DNA of 64,000 nt from Terebella lapidaria (taxonomy: Eukaryota; Annelida; Polychaeta; Terebellida; Terebellidae). The notes under the pieces were generated by a model that worked only from the letters and a program-made list of their open reading frames with translations, was not told the origin of the DNA and made no database searches. This document shows, piece by piece, positions 1 to 11,978 of this stretch (the stretch's first letter is position 1; each line of letters begins with the position of its first letter). The stretch covers positions 43,478,719 to 43,542,718 of the forward strand of contig OX424560.1 of assembly GCA_949152475.1 (NCBI GenBank). The letters run 5' to 3'. A program made the position numbers and the translations under genes.

Positions 1-2910
1 ACAATACGCATCAAGGGTCATGGTTAGTTTAAGGAGGAGCGGATATGGTGCAGAAATTACACAAAAATTGCATGTAATATTGGAAATTACTGGACAATTC
101 GCATCAAGGGTCATGGTTAGTTTAAGGAGGAGCGGATATGGTGCAGAAATTACACAAAAATTGCATGTAATATTGGAAATTACTGGACAATTCGCATCAA
201 GGGTCATGGTTAGTTTAAGGAGGAGCGGATATGGTGCAGAAATTACACAAAAATTGCATGTAATATTGGAAATTACTGGACAATTCGCATCAAGGGTCAT
301 GGTTAGTTTAAGGAGGAGCGGATATGGTGCAGAAATTACACAAAAATTGCATGTAATATTGGAAATTACTGGACAATTCGCATCAAGGGTCATGGTTAGT
401 TTAAGGAGGAGCGGATATGGTGCAGAAATTACACAAAAATTGCATGTAATATTGGAAATTACTGGACAATTCGCATCAAGGGTCATGGTTAGTTTAAGGA
501 GGAGCGGATATGGTGCAGAAATTACACAAAAATTGCATGTAATATTGGAAATTACTGGACAATTCGCATCAAGGGTCATGGTTAGTTTAAGGAGGAGCGG
601 ATATGGTGCAGAAATTACACAAAAATTGCATGTAATATTGGAAATTACTGGACAATTCGCATCAAGGGTCATGGTTGGTTTATGGAGGAGCGGATATGGT
701 GCAGAAATTACACAAAAATTGCATGTAATATTGGAAATTACTGGACAATTCGCATCAAGGGTCATGGTTGGTTTATGGAGGAGCGGATATGGTGCAGAAA
801 TTACACAAAAATTGCATGTAATATTGGAAATTACTGGACAATTCGCATCAAGGGTCATGGTTAGTTTAAGGAGGAGCGGATATGGTGCAGAAATTACACA
901 AAAATTGCATGTAATATTGGAAATTACTGGACAATTCGCATCAAGGGTCATGGTTAGTTTAAGGAGGAGCGGATATGGTGCAGAAATTACACAAAAATTG
1001 CATGTAATATTGGAAATTACTGGACAATTCGCATCAAGGGTCATGGTTAGTTTGAGGAGGAGCGGATATGGTGCAGAAATTACACAAAAATTGCATGTAA
1101 TATTGGAAATTACTGGACAATTCGCATCAAGGGTCATGGTTAGTTTAAGGAGGAGCGGATATGGTGCAGAAATTACACAAAAATTGCATGTAATATTGGA
1201 AATTACTGGACAATTCGCATCAAGGGTCATGGTTGGTTTATGGAGGAGCGGATATGATGCAGAAATTATACAAAAATTGCATGTAATATTGGAAATTACT
1301 GGACAATGCGCATCAAGGGTCATGGTTAGTTTAAGGAGGAGCGGATATGGTGCAGAAATTACACAAAAATTGCATGTAATATTGGAAATTACTGGACAAT
1401 TCGCATCAAGGGTCATGGTTGGTTTATGGAGGAGCGGATATGGTGCAGAAATTACACAAAAATTGCATGTAATATTGGAAATTACTGGACAATACGCATC
1501 AAGGGTCATGGTTAGTTTATGGAGGAGCGGATATGGTGCAGAAATTATACAAAAATTGCATGTAATATTGGAAATTACTGGACAATACGCATCAAGGGTC
1601 ATGGTTAGTTTATGGAGGAGCGGATATGGTGCAGAAATTACACAAAAATTGCATGTAATATTGGAAATTACTGGACAATTCGCATCAAGGGTCATGGTTA
1701 GTTTAAGGAGGAGCGGATATGGTGCAGAAATTACACAAAAATTGCATGTAATGTTAGAAATTACTGGACAATTCGCATCAAGGGTCATGGTTAGTTTATG
1801 GAGGAGCGGATATGATGCAGAAATTATACAAAAATTGCATGTAATATTGGAAATTACTGGACAATTCGCATCAAGGGTCATGGTTAGTTTATGGAGGAGC
1901 GGATATGGTGCAGAAATTATACAAAAATTGCATGTAATATTGGAAATTACTGGACAATACACACCTAGGGTCATGGTTAGTTTATGGAGGAGCGGATATG
2001 ATGCAGAAATTATACAAAAATTGCATGTAATGTTAGAAATTACTGGACAATACACATCTAGGGTCATGGTTAGTTTATGGAGGAGCGGATATGATGCAGA
2101 AATTATACAAAAATTGCATGTAATGTTAGAAATTACTGGACAATACACATCTAGGGTCATGGTTAGTTTATGGAGGAGCGGATATGATGCAGAAATTATA
2201 CAAAAATTGCATGTAATGTTAGAAATTACTGGACAATACACATCTAGGGTCATGGTTAGTTTATGGAGGAGCGGATATGATGCAGAAATTATACAAAAAT
2301 TGCATGTAATGTTAGAAATTACTGGACAATACACATCTAGGGTCATGGTTAGTTTATGGAGGAGCGGATATGATGCAGAAATTATACAAAAATTGCATGT
2401 AATGTTAGAAATTACTGGACAATACACATCTAGGGTCATGGTTAGTTTATGGAGGAGCGGATATGATGCAGAAATTATACAAAAATTGCATGTAATGTTA
2501 GAAATTACTGGACAATACACATCTAGGGTCATGGTTAGTTTATGGAGGAGCGGATATGATGCAGAAATTATACAAAAATTGCATGTAATGTTAGAAATTA
2601 CTGGACAATACACATCTAGGGTCATGGTTAGTTTATGGAGGAGCGGATATGATGCAGAAATTATACAAAAATTGCATGTAATGTTAGAAATTACTGGACA
2701 ATACACATCTAGGGTCATGGTTAGTTTATGGAGGAGCGGATATGATGCAGAAATTATACAAAAATTGCATGTAATGTTAGAAATTACTGGACAATACACA
2801 TCTAGGGTCATGGTTAGTTTATGGAGGAGCGGATATGATGCAGAAATTATACAAAAATTGCATGTAATGTTAGAAATTACTGGACAATACACATCTATGT
2901 TCATGGTTAC
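1..2910 (+). repeat. 93-bp minisatellite, about 31 copies, truncated at the window edge
   Basis: Tandem 93-bp units run from the first base to about 2910. Because 93 is a multiple of 3 and one frame of the unit lacks a stop, the array reads as an open frame of 971 codons (20-2935). I do not call it a gene: most unit-to-unit differences change the amino acid (R/W, S/G, G/D, T/I, I/M, F/Y, A/T), and no start context or intron is visible. Two variants exist. The left type has TTTAAGGAGG and TTCGCATCAAGG. The right type has TTTATGGAGG, GATATGATGC and TACACATCTAGG. Units are uniform left type to about 660, mixed from 660 to 1960, and uniform right type from 1975 to 2900, which suggests local homogenisation. 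Confidence 0.95.
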
Positions 2911-3278
2911 GTTGGTCCCCAGAATCACACCGTGACGGCACGTGACTTACAGACCTTATAAGAACCCCCGCTCTCTATATAGCCCTATGTAACAAGCACA
3001 AACAATAGAAACTTCGCCGGTGAGGGACTGGGTTGTGTTTGGTGGTGAACAGTTACATGTGTATGAGCAACAGTTGACATTCAACTGAACTTGAATTTTG
3101 CTTAAGAAAACCTAATGAGAAAATTTGTTGACTACATGGTGATGAAAAAGTTGCCCGTTCCCTACAAATAAAATATACGGAAACCCTTTTAGGTGACATG
3201 CGTGGATTTTGTTTATGTTACCATGTTCACACGTGGAAGCATTAAGGATTCCACGTTCACACTTAGAAAAACAAATAG
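2911..3278. other. Non-coding; part of a dispersed repeat near its right end
   Basis: No exon-like frame is seen. Bases 2923-2952 match 15869-15898 at about 28 of 30 positions around the core GGCACGTGACTTACAG. The stretch at about 3165-3260 (GGTGACATGCG, then CACGTTCACAC) resembles the reverse complement of 10440-10640, so it belongs to a dispersed repeat of unknown family. Confidence 0.5.
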
Positions 3279-4312
3279 GCTAAAGTCCTTTCATGATTAA
3301 AGACGCCAACGTTTGGTGTAATATCTCTAGTTCTATGCACTTCATTTTTACCAAACCAAAAGCAAAGTGAAAACAAGCCTCTAACCAAACAGGATTTAAT
3401 AATGTTTTATGCATGAAGAGCAATGGGACATAGTAATACAGAAATATTCGATTTTAAATGGAGATTTATCATGGGCTTTATCGCGACAAAATCTGAATCC
3501 CTGTTGGTGGTGTTTTTCAAATAGAACAGCCCGATTATGCAGATTGCCTATAGGGGCCGTCTAACAAATGATATACAAAAATGAGATGCCTATAGCTTAC
3601 ATTTAGCCACCATACATTCATTTTGTACATTCATTTTGTACATTCATTTTGTTCCAGTACATTCGAGCTACCAGCCGACACGGATATCTTGTAACGGTCC
3701 CCTAAACTGGTCCTCCCGGTTGAACACATATCCCAGAGCAAGCCCCTGTGACCATGCGTAACGCATGTATACTTTCCAAATTAAAAGTTTTACCAGATGC
3801 ATAAATAAAGCGAGGACGACGATAACACATTAAATATATTTGTATATGAAGATTTGTGTCCAGTATCATGTACTAGATTTAATATTAGCATGATTCTAAC
3901 AATTCTGGTCGCTCTATGGATCATCGCCTGTCTATATATTAGCATATGAGTAAAAAATACAGATCTACTATACTTTTGTGAATACATGTATTTTGGGGGT
4001 GGTAGGTGACGTCTGGTCATTGCTTAGCGGCCCCGTATTGGTCAGTCAAATTATGCATATCATATCACCGCTGTGATTCTACTGCATGTTGTATCCAACG
4101 ACATGATTTCTCGCCTTCGTCTCAACATTATAAAATCCCATTCAAATTGTTAAATCTAATTATTTGACTGCTATTTCGTTGAAAATCAGATCGATATACG
4201 ACTAAATCTGTTTGGTCAGTGTTCCGTTTTCACTTTGCACCAAGTCTGGAAAATGTAACTGGAGATATTACACCAAACGTTGGCGTCTTTTAATTATGAA
4301 AGGACTTTAGGC
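3279..4312. mobile_element. Inverted-repeat element of about 1.03 kb, MITE or foldback type
   Basis: Bases 3279-3398 and the reverse complement of 4203-4312 align as imperfect terminal inverted repeats of about 110 bp. Shared blocks are CTAAAGTCCTTTCAT, GACGCCAACGTTTGG with TGTAATATCTC, GCAAAGTGAAAAC and ACCAAACAG. The 1-kb interior has no convincing coding frame. This looks like a non-autonomous DNA transposon or foldback element. I could not identify a target-site duplication, so the outer ends are approximate. Confidence 0.6.
3613..3651. repeat. 13-bp tandem repeat, three perfect copies
   Basis: TACATTCATTTTG is repeated exactly three times inside the inverted-repeat element at 3279-4312. 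It is a simple local expansion with no evident role. Confidence 0.9.
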
Positions 4313-4754
4313 CTACCTCGTTCACACGTGTAAACATGTAGCCTACTGGTGCAAATCACTATTACGTTCGCACATGAAAAGTTTTCAGACTTCCATGTTC
4401 ACACGTCAAAGCTACCGCGTTCATGCATAGTAGCATACACCAGTTTACAGTTTGCCAAATAAGATAAAGTTCGGGTAAACAAACCACACGTGCATCAGCA
4501 CGACAGCAGCGGTTTTATCTGTCAGAGTAAACCAGTGTGAATACTGTACACGAATAAAAATCTCATATATTTACAAGCCCACCCCTTGAACACCCTGGAT
4601 TTCTTCCTGACAATTCAAGAAGGAAAATTGGTCGGGATTCTCTTCATTTCTATAAATTTATTTAACCGAATGACAAGTTGACAGCTGCAGGACCACACGA
4701 GGCTATGATGTCCGATGGCTGCCATTTCAATTCTCGCTACCTCGGGGAGAATGA
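4313..4754. other. Non-coding flank with CACGTTCACAC-like motifs
   Basis: No gene is seen. Several GTTCACACGT and GTTCGCACATG variants occur between 4320 and 4430 and echo the left flank at 3228-3260. The inverted-repeat element may therefore sit inside an older repeat whose parts also occur, inverted, at 10440-10640. Confidence 0.4.
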
Positions 4755-5505
4755 GCAATGTGTGGCGATTTTGCCCTAAGATCGCGGCAGGTGATTGTAA
4801 AACTACATGCCATTTGTGTGGCCTTTTCTGTCTTGGCCTTGTTTTCACACGCTCCGTTCGAGCGGGCGTTGCTACGGCGACGCATTGTAATTTACGTTAT
4901 TCCAGTAAACTATAACAATGGTTTGATTACACCTCGCGTGCGTCCTTCAGTTTGTAGTGTATTATATATACACTGGAAGCTACTCGATCGAGGAGATTGT
5001 CCGAGAGAGAGTGAACAGGACGCACGTAAGGCTCGCCATGAGCTTTGCGTTCCCTGGTCGTGGGTAGAGGCCCCTTGGGGCCCTCGGGACAATTTCCATA
5101 GGGGGGCCCGGGCTGGGAGAGACGAGTTGCTGACTCGGGGGCGCAAGCCCTGTGGATCGCCAGTTCTCTCCCTTCCCGGGACGGTGTGACGTAGGCTCTG
5201 GCTAGTTCGTCGGACTGTACGGGTTCCGTCCCCGAGGCAGACCACGGCTCGCCAGGCCCCTCCAGCTAACACCGTGGTGATGAACTAGTTTTTGAACGGT
5301 GTCCGTAGGCCTGGGCGTGTCGGGTGGGCTGTTACCTGGTTACCGTAAATGTTAGAGTGGTTACCGTGTCCGCAGTGACCTCCGGTGAGCGGCGCCGCCG
5401 CAAGGATCCGGAATAGCGGATGCGCGTCCGCAACGACTCGTGGTGAGAGGACTATCCTCGAGGATCCCGAAGAGCGGACGACAGTCAATAACTTTACAAA
5501 TGCAT
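4755..5505 (+). repeat. GC-rich dispersed repeat, copy 1 of a direct pair
   Basis: It begins near TGTGTGGCGATTTTGCCC and ends near ACTTTACA. A second, shorter copy lies in the same orientation at 6201-6880 and shares long colinear blocks (GATCGCGGCAGGTGATT, GGACAAT..CCATAGGGGG, AACACCGTGGTGATGA, GTGAGCGG..GAGGATCC). The 3' third contains two related units of about 55 bp with CTATC..GATAG self-complementarity. GC content is much higher than the flanks. An old LTR or a structured non-autonomous repeat are both possible, and I do not recognise the family. Short frames inside are not credible genes. Confidence 0.6.
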
Positions 5506-6200
5506 TACACCGAAATAACGATGCAGTTTAGCAACTGTGATGCTAAATAAAATATTTTGTGCCGCACTTAAACGTCGAGATTCGAGAACTTTAATACAAG
5601 TCATTGGTTTGGTGAATTGATTGGTATTATTGAGAGACTATTTGTATCATCATAATCTGTAGGCCTATCAGTCTGGTATTTAAAGTGATATTGGAGGAAA
5701 GTTATGAATTTTTTCATACATTTCTGATCGAACGAAGAAAGCATGATAGTTATATATCTGCACTTGTATGCCCAAACAGACTCCCCTTTCTAATTGATTT
5801 CTTTGCGAGTTTCTGGTGGAGATATTTTGATTTTGTTTACAGTAACACCATTCTCGGTTCTTTGTATCCCTTGATGCAATGCAATTGCATCTTACTCGTA
5901 TATGTCTGAGCTAATCGAGCGTGAAATGGGTTAAGTCAGAGCTAACGGCGCACAAAAGAAAAGAAAAGCCGCTGCTTGTATTGTCATATGCTTCAACATC
6001 ATCGTTTATCCATCTGATCAAGCGTAATTTGTTTTGTAACCCATTTTTCTGAGACCACAGGCATATATGTAATTGATTTGGAAAAATAGTTTTCCTGCCA
6101 ATACCATTGTCGACTTTTAAATGTCAAAAATATCTGAACAATTCGAGATGTGCTAGATATGCTCCAGTACTACTGGGGGCATAGGGGGACAGGCTACATA
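5506..6200. other. AT-rich spacer, nothing recognised
   Basis: Unremarkable AT-rich sequence between the two GC-rich repeat copies. No exon with plausible splice sites or a recognisable product is seen. Confidence 0.5.
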
Positions 6201-6880
6201 TTGTGTGTGGCGATTCTGCCCAAAGGTCGCGGCAGGTGATTCTTTCTAAATACGCTTGTTTCTGGCCTTGTTTTGGACGCTTCTGTTCGGAGCATGTGCG
6301 CTACTTGGCAACGCCCTCTAACTCTCTCGCCCAGTATGCTGTAAAAATGGTCTCCGTCACTTCCCTCGTTTTTCAGTGGAGTTGTCTCAGAGCTGAACAA
6401 GGCGAGAGAACGACGGAGGGCTCGGCCATGAGCCCTACGTCCTCACTCGGCTAAGGCCCGCGAGGGCCCGGGGACAATATCCATAGGGGGCCCGGGTGGG
6501 GAAGACCTTGATGACTCAGGGGTGTACGCCCTCAGGATCACCGGTCTCCCACCTAGGTTGGTGCGACACAGGCTCTGGCGGACCGTCGGGCTGTCCGGGG
6601 TTCCAATCCCCCGTGGCGGACCGTGGCGAGACGGCCTTGCAGTTAACACCACGGTGATGATCGTGTATCTGAGTGGTGTCTGCATGACTGGGCTCGCAGG
6701 GCGGGATGCTCCTGGTTAACGTTCCGTAGTAAATACTGCACATGCAGTGACCCTCGGTGAGCGGACTATCTGCGAGGATCTGTGGATAGCGGGTGCACAT
6801 CCACCGTGACCCACGGTGAGCGGCTTATCCACGAGGATCCGGGATAGTGGACGACTTCAAACTTTACATGTGTATGAACT
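6201..6880 (+). repeat. GC-rich dispersed repeat, copy 2 of a direct pair
   Basis: This is a diverged direct copy of 4755-5505. It begins TGTGTGGCGATTCTGCCC and ends ..GTGGACGACTTCAAACTTTACA. The two 55-bp sub-units near the end are clearest here: about 6749-6804 and 6805-6853, each reading GTGACCC..CGGTGAGCGG..TATC..GAGGATC..GGATAG. The copies differ at very many positions, so the pair is old. Only about 700 bp separates them, which is short for two ends of one intact retroelement. Confidence 0.6.
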
Positions 6881-8206
6881 AACAATATTTTTCAAATGAA
6901 AAACAATCCGTGCTTCGTGGCAAATAGTTCATTTTTCAAAGACGTGTCGTAACTGACAGTCTGCAATTGAATTTGTCAACATTCTCAATAGGCCTATGGT
7001 ACCTGTCACCCAGCGATGGGGTGGCTATTTTCGTCTACAGCTCTGTAGGGACATTTAGTGCATTAGACAATGGTGACACGAAAAACTGCATACAGTGATT
7101 GCATACATGATGCATACATGATCATATCCATCTTGGTGATAAAGTATATGACACGTGGCAAGCGGTCCAAACTTATACATAACGTATTGCACGAAAAATA
7201 TACCTAAATTGGACTTAGCCGCATTGTATATTATTATCCGAAGGACGAGGGCAGATGCAGCACGAGGGCAATGATACAGGGCATTATACAAAACAGATCA
7301 TGTTATAAATAGACAATATTACCTGGTTTTTCCAGTATGTGACCTGATATTTGCCCATTGGGAATTCATTGATTTCCAATATACTTCCCATATACTTTCC
7401 CATATTGTTTACACCGGTTTATGACGATATATTTGCGATGCTAAATATCGTTCTATTACTTGGCATACTTCACCTGGGAGTCAAGAGGTAATTTTCTACC
7501 AAATTTCAGACTTCTATCGCAATAATTGAAGGAATTGGCAATCTCCCCCAATGTTAAATTTCAGCCAAAAACGAGATTTCGAGAATCTGAGCATATTCGA
7601 GGATTTGATTCTGTTTACAATCATCAGGATTCGAAGTATTGTTGTAATTTCCGACCAGAACACACACTGGGTGTACTCTACACAAACATTTCGATTTCGA
7701 AAGATTGCACCACTACAAAATCGAGCAAAGGCACAAAACTGAGCGGAATTAGAAGTCAAATGACAGAGCTAAATTTAACATTGGTAAACATTGTCTGGTT
7801 AACAGAGGTATGGTTTAACCTGGGAATGATTGTCAATGGGCATTAATTTTATGTAAAGATCTACACTGAAGAGGCCACAAAACTACCTCAGAATGTAAAA
7901 GTCTATGGCTCCAGGGCCCCGGACCTACAACAACTCCTCCCCCTCCCCCGCTCCTCTCCAAATCCTGGAACCGCCCCTGATACAGGTATAGTTTATATTA
8001 CATGTATATGTAAGAATGAAACTTCAATAAAGAAAAAGCGCATCATGGTGAAACCAAAAGGCCTAGCAACGTTATTCTGTCCACATCACCACATATTTCA
8101 AATATTATTCCCCAATATCATGTGATCTATACTTGGTTTTCTGAATTCATCAACCACAATACAACATATTAAAGGGCCCATATTCAATTATGGTTATATC
8201 CCGCCA
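6881..8206. other. Non-coding, nothing recognised
   Basis: Mixed AT-rich sequence with no supported exon, RNA gene or clear repeat. Open frames around 7514-7846 overlap on both strands, have no recognisable product and are probably chance. Confidence 0.5.
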
Positions 8207-9560
8207 ATGATCGCCTCTGATATGGAGTCATCTAGATTCAGGCGGAATCTTTATCTGACACTATGGTCCATGGTGCCTGTGATGCCCCGGATCGTGGGCC
8301 GGACCCGGGTGGCCTCGCTGGACCAGCGCACTACCAGGCTGCAACTTCGGGGAAGAGCCAGTCTTCTGGAACGGCTCCAGAGACAGTGCAGCCCCCTTAC
8401 TCACAAGGCGTGTCCTCTGCTGTGGCCCGTCCTTCTCGACTGACTGTGACACTGCCTCCACTAGTGTCAGCAATGCACATGGCAACTCAGAAGTGCCAGA
8501 CTCAAGGTCCTTGCTGCTGCTCCGTTCGCTGAAGTTGCTCCTATATAACTGCCACCTCTTACCAGGTCGGCGTTTGTCTCCTCTCTGTTCTCAGAAGGTG
8601 GGTCTGTGGGGTGGCAATGCACAGCCGCGCTGGACCTGGAGCCTCTGAATCCAGTTGAGGAGATAGTCAGGCAGTATGGCTCGGACACTGCTTGGGTCTA
8701 CGAGACTTTCAGCAAGTCCGTAGGTCAGGAGGTGAACCATCGACGAGATGGCCAGGAGCGGGTACCGCTTGGTGCAGAGCTGGCCAACCTGCCGGTCCCC
8801 CGGGCCCTTCAGGACCTAAGGGTGTCAGAAACTGGAGCTCTGACGTGCGTGAGAGGGGAGTACCCCTCAGGTCACCCCCTGGCACAGCTTGAAGAGCTAC
8901 TAGACTGTTGCTGAAGCCTATGAGCAGCAGGCGTATCATGAAGGAATGGCTGCTGCTAGAGAGGCAGCAGAGTCACGGTCGACTCCCATCCCTGACGATG
9001 TGCAGGAGGAACTGCAGTGGTTTTGTGCTGGGAATGAGGATCTCAGGCATTGTCTTTGCAATGCTTAGCTGGCTCAGGCTCAAGGGCATGAGGGTGTTGA
9101 TGAGTCCGGTCATCCACCCTCAACCAGATCGCTCCGGACTGCTTTGACGCACCCCTGAAGGTTGTGCTCTACCCCATCTTGGTCCGGAAATGGCGCAAGC
9201 TTGTCAGGGAACACCGCGTGGTTGATAGAGTGAAGATGATCTCTGTGATTGCGCCGCTGAATGCTGGGAGTCTCCTCTCCATCCAGCCCCGACTAGGCCT
9301 CTGTGGCTGCCAGGGTTGCAGTTACCACCCCCGCTGCGGGAGCCAGGGCTCCTTCCCACCTCCGAGGCTATGTCTTCCTCCCTCGTTGAGAGAGCCGGAG
9401 TCCCCCGGAAGAAGGACCACTAGCCGATAAAGGAAGGCTAGTGAGGCTGACTGGTCACGCTCCGTAGGGCCGCAGTGACATTGCCGAGTCACTTCTTGCA
9501 GCTCCACCCTGCACGGATATTCTCGGATCTGCTGGCGCCAGTCGGCAAGCGCAACCAGCA
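8207..9560 (+). pseudogene. Decayed GC-rich coding-like stretch, probable old mobile-element fossil
   Basis: Base composition is clearly richer in GC than both flanks and has a coding-like texture. Peptide fragments in more than one + frame look protein-like, for example PDDVQEELQWFC near 8990-9030. The stretch is broken several times and no catalytic motif of a known polymerase, transposase or integrase could be read. I infer an ancient mobile-element coding region or retropseudogene; the family is not identified. Confidence 0.35.
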
Positions 9561-10836
9561 ACACTTTTTAGAAGTACCTCATTTTCCATTACTGGTTTGT
9601 CATTTTATAGCATTTCTAAAATTAAAAGGTTAATTGAATTCCAAGCACTCGGCACACCTCCCCTTTCAGTGGATGACCTTCACAGGTCATCATCCATTCG
9701 GGAATTCCTGGCTCAAAATTTTAGCTTGCTTATAATGGGCTCAGTCAAATTTCTGAAGCACAGTGTAGTCCATAAGTTTTGGGGTTAGTCCCTATTCTTC
9801 CAAAACAGACCCTTAAGGTCTGATCGTTTTGCATCGCCGACTTTGGATTCCGCTCACCTTGCTTCTTTCTTGTTACTATGACGATGTATTTCTGAATTGT
9901 GTATTGGTCCGGATCCCGTTTGGCGGACTATCGTACCTGGTTTTAGTTATGTAATTACGGCAGCCGCTGTGACAGTGCGGCAGTGTGGTAGTGCATAGCG
10001 CTTGTGCCCTAGGTAGCGGGATCCAAGCCTGCATGCCGTAAATCTGTGGCAAACTGTTTGATACGTTGGAGTTCTCCCTACACTATCGCAACTTTTCTAG
10101 AAATAGCCCACGCGTTAAATGGCCACTCCATTTGGTGCAATTGCAATATCTATTTCACTCAGCAGCACACACATGGACGAAAGCATAACACATTCTCTAG
10201 AGAAAATTAAAATTATAGTCGGAATAATATGATGAAATATTTTCTCAACTTTTATATATTATTTCTTTTTGAAATGAATATCTAGTTTTCCACGTACGGC
10301 TATGAGTTGATGAAACAACAAAAAGAATTCGCGTCCGTTTTGTGTTACTTCGCCTCGTTATTCGGTCCCTCGGTTTGGAAATACTAAAATGGCCTCAATC
10401 GGACACCATACTATGACAGTGCCGAGCACGTACATTGTTTACATGATACTAGCCTCATGAATATCGGAACCGTGAACTGGTGTATGTAATACTTTCCTTC
10501 CGCACGTGGAAAGATTTAGATGTGGTATCCCCAAACGTTTCCAATGTGAACGTGGTAGCGTTGAACGTTTTCCCCCAAAAGAAACCACTTTTCCGCGCAT
10601 GTCACCTATGGGCTTCCGTAATAAAATCATATATATTTTGAATTTGTTCAAAACTTTAGCATCATAGATATTGTTCGACTATATATTTGGGTGATACCAA
10701 TTTAGTTGCTGCAGGCACAATTGTTCTCGTAATGGTTATACTCAATTGTTTGTTCGATAGAAATTGTGAGAAACCATTCGAAACAACAGTAGGCATTATA
10801 TGGAGTAATAATGATGATTATACCATACTCTCGTAG
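9561..10836. other. Non-coding, with one dispersed-repeat fragment at 10440-10640
   Basis: No exon was found, although the gene beginning at 10837 must have at least one upstream coding exon, because its first visible exon starts in phase 1. Bases 10440-10640, read on the - strand, resemble 3165-3260 and 4380-4460 (GGTGACATGCG, TACCACGTTCACA, CACCAGTT). This is a diverged dispersed repeat. Confidence 0.45.
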
Positions 10837-11022
10837 TTTCGACGTGCCCTGCCTCCGACATTTTCTACGAGTCGTTCTTCAACAATCACAAGTTGGGTGG
10901 GACGTTTGCGGGCACTGGTTTGACGTTTTTCGACTGTCTGGCGCTGTGTAACTCTCAGAACACGTGTACTGGCAGTGACTGGGAGCAAACCGGGACCGGC
11001 AACTGCTACCTCTTCACTACAG
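10837..11022 (+). CDS. Exon 1 (internal): first PAN/apple-like module, N-terminal part
   Basis: The acceptor is TCTCGTAG|TTTCG and the donor ACTACAG|GTCGG. It is phase 1 to phase 1 and encodes 62 residues: STCPASDIFYESFF...FFDCLALCNSQNTCTGSDWE...GNCYLF. The cysteine spacing, with C-LALC and then a Cys before a W/F-containing strand and CYLF, is that of PAN/apple folds. The module finishes in the next exon with DQCCIHTVKSC, the counterpart of CCTRYVKVTC in the second module. Another exon must precede it. Domain naming is by pattern, so moderate certainty. Confidence 0.7.
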
Positions 11023-11235
11023 GTCGGATGATAAACCAGCAGTAGTAAGGATGTCACTTAGTGTCTCATCAGACGTGACGTCAGGATTATTGTGCAATAT
11101 GATTGGTGTAGAAAAATAATGGAAAATTTACATTTGTTATGGATGTTAATTTTTTGGCCAACACAATAAGTTATTTAATGGAGAATGGATGTGACTGGTA
11201 GATGAAAATAAGTAATTCGCTCCTCTCCCCAACAG

Positions 11236-11460
11236 TGGAGACTTTGGTTCCAGATCAGTGTTGTATTCATACCGTGAAGTCTTGCACGAGCCAGCAGCCG
11301 ACAACAACCCCGGTGGTGACCCTTCCGCCCACATCCACCACCCCGCCCACCACAACCCCCATCCCCAGCCCAACTCCACCAACCACCCTACCACCTCCCA
11401 CACCCCCTCCTACCCTGCCACCGCAAACACCTGGTACGACCACGACCCCTAGTCCTGCAG
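11236..11460 (+). CDS. Exon 2: end of PAN module 1 plus Thr/Pro-rich mucin-like linker
   Basis: The acceptor CCCCAACAG|TGGAG and donor CCTGCAG|GTACAG give phase 1 to 1 and 75 residues. The first 17 or so residues (VETLVPDQCCIHTVKSC) close the PAN-like module. The remainder is almost only Thr, Pro, Ser and Leu (TTTP, PPTSTTPPTTT and similar), typical of an O-glycosylated stalk that spaces extracellular domains. Frames in other registers over this CA/CC-rich stretch are shadows. The low complexity makes length polymorphism likely. Confidence 0.8.
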
Positions 11461-11645
11461 GTACAGAAAACATTCAATATAAATTCCGTAATTGGGCCAC
11501 GATGTCCAGAGATCGAAACTTGACTGGGTGATTAATCATTAGTTATTCGATTCGGTTTGGGTCCAGTTTCACAAAATATGGAAAAATTTCAATGAATGCC
11601 CCAGTTTATATCAGCAATATTTGACAACCTCCACCTGCCCAACAG

Positions 11646-11882
11646 CGGTGTGTGCCTCTGGCTACCAGGCATTTCCTGGTGAGATGCAGCTGAGCGGTTA
11701 CCTCGAGAGCGCAGTCACGGCGGACGCCTGTCGACAGCTCTGTGACAACCATCCCGCCTGTGTCGCCGTCGACTTCAACACCGAGGCGCCACTCGGGGCG
11801 GGCTGCTTCCGGCACCCACAGGTCATTCCTGGCGACGTCGTTACCGGGACAACCTGCTGCACACGTTACGTCAAAGTCACTT
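11646..11882 (+). CDS. Exon 3: second PAN/apple-like module, complete in one exon
   Basis: The acceptor is GCCCAACAG|CGGTG and the donor CACTT|GTAAGTAG. Phase is 1 to 1, with 79 residues: VCASGYQAFPGEMQLSG.., then ADACRQLCDNHPACVAVDFN, then GCFRH and TTCCTRYVKVTC. The core C-x(2)-LC-x(5)-C-x-AVDFN followed by GC-F is the PAN/apple pattern (protein or carbohydrate binding, disulfide stabilised). It parallels exons 1-2 but lacks the internal intron, so one module gained or lost an intron after duplication. Confidence 0.8.
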
Positions 11883-11978
11883 GTAAGTAGGCCTACCTAC
11901 TGCCTACAAAAAACATTAGATTATATGTTGATGTTACTGGAGGTGTAAGGACAAAATTCATACATAGATTTACGCATA

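Noticed and set aside
20-2935. A 971-residue repeat protein
   Set aside because: The frame is open only because one 93-bp unit lacks a stop and the unit is a multiple of three. Unit differences mostly change amino acids, and there is no splice or start evidence.
4758-5272. Frames of 120-143 codons on both strands in the GC-rich repeat
   Set aside because: High GC reduces stops. The frames overlap on opposite strands, are not kept open in the sister copy at 6201-6880, and match nothing I recognise.
11258-11473. Alternative His/Asn-rich or Gly/Val-rich products over 11258-11473
   Set aside because: These are shadow frames of the Thr/Pro-rich linker in exon 2, whose frame is fixed by phases and the PAN cysteines.
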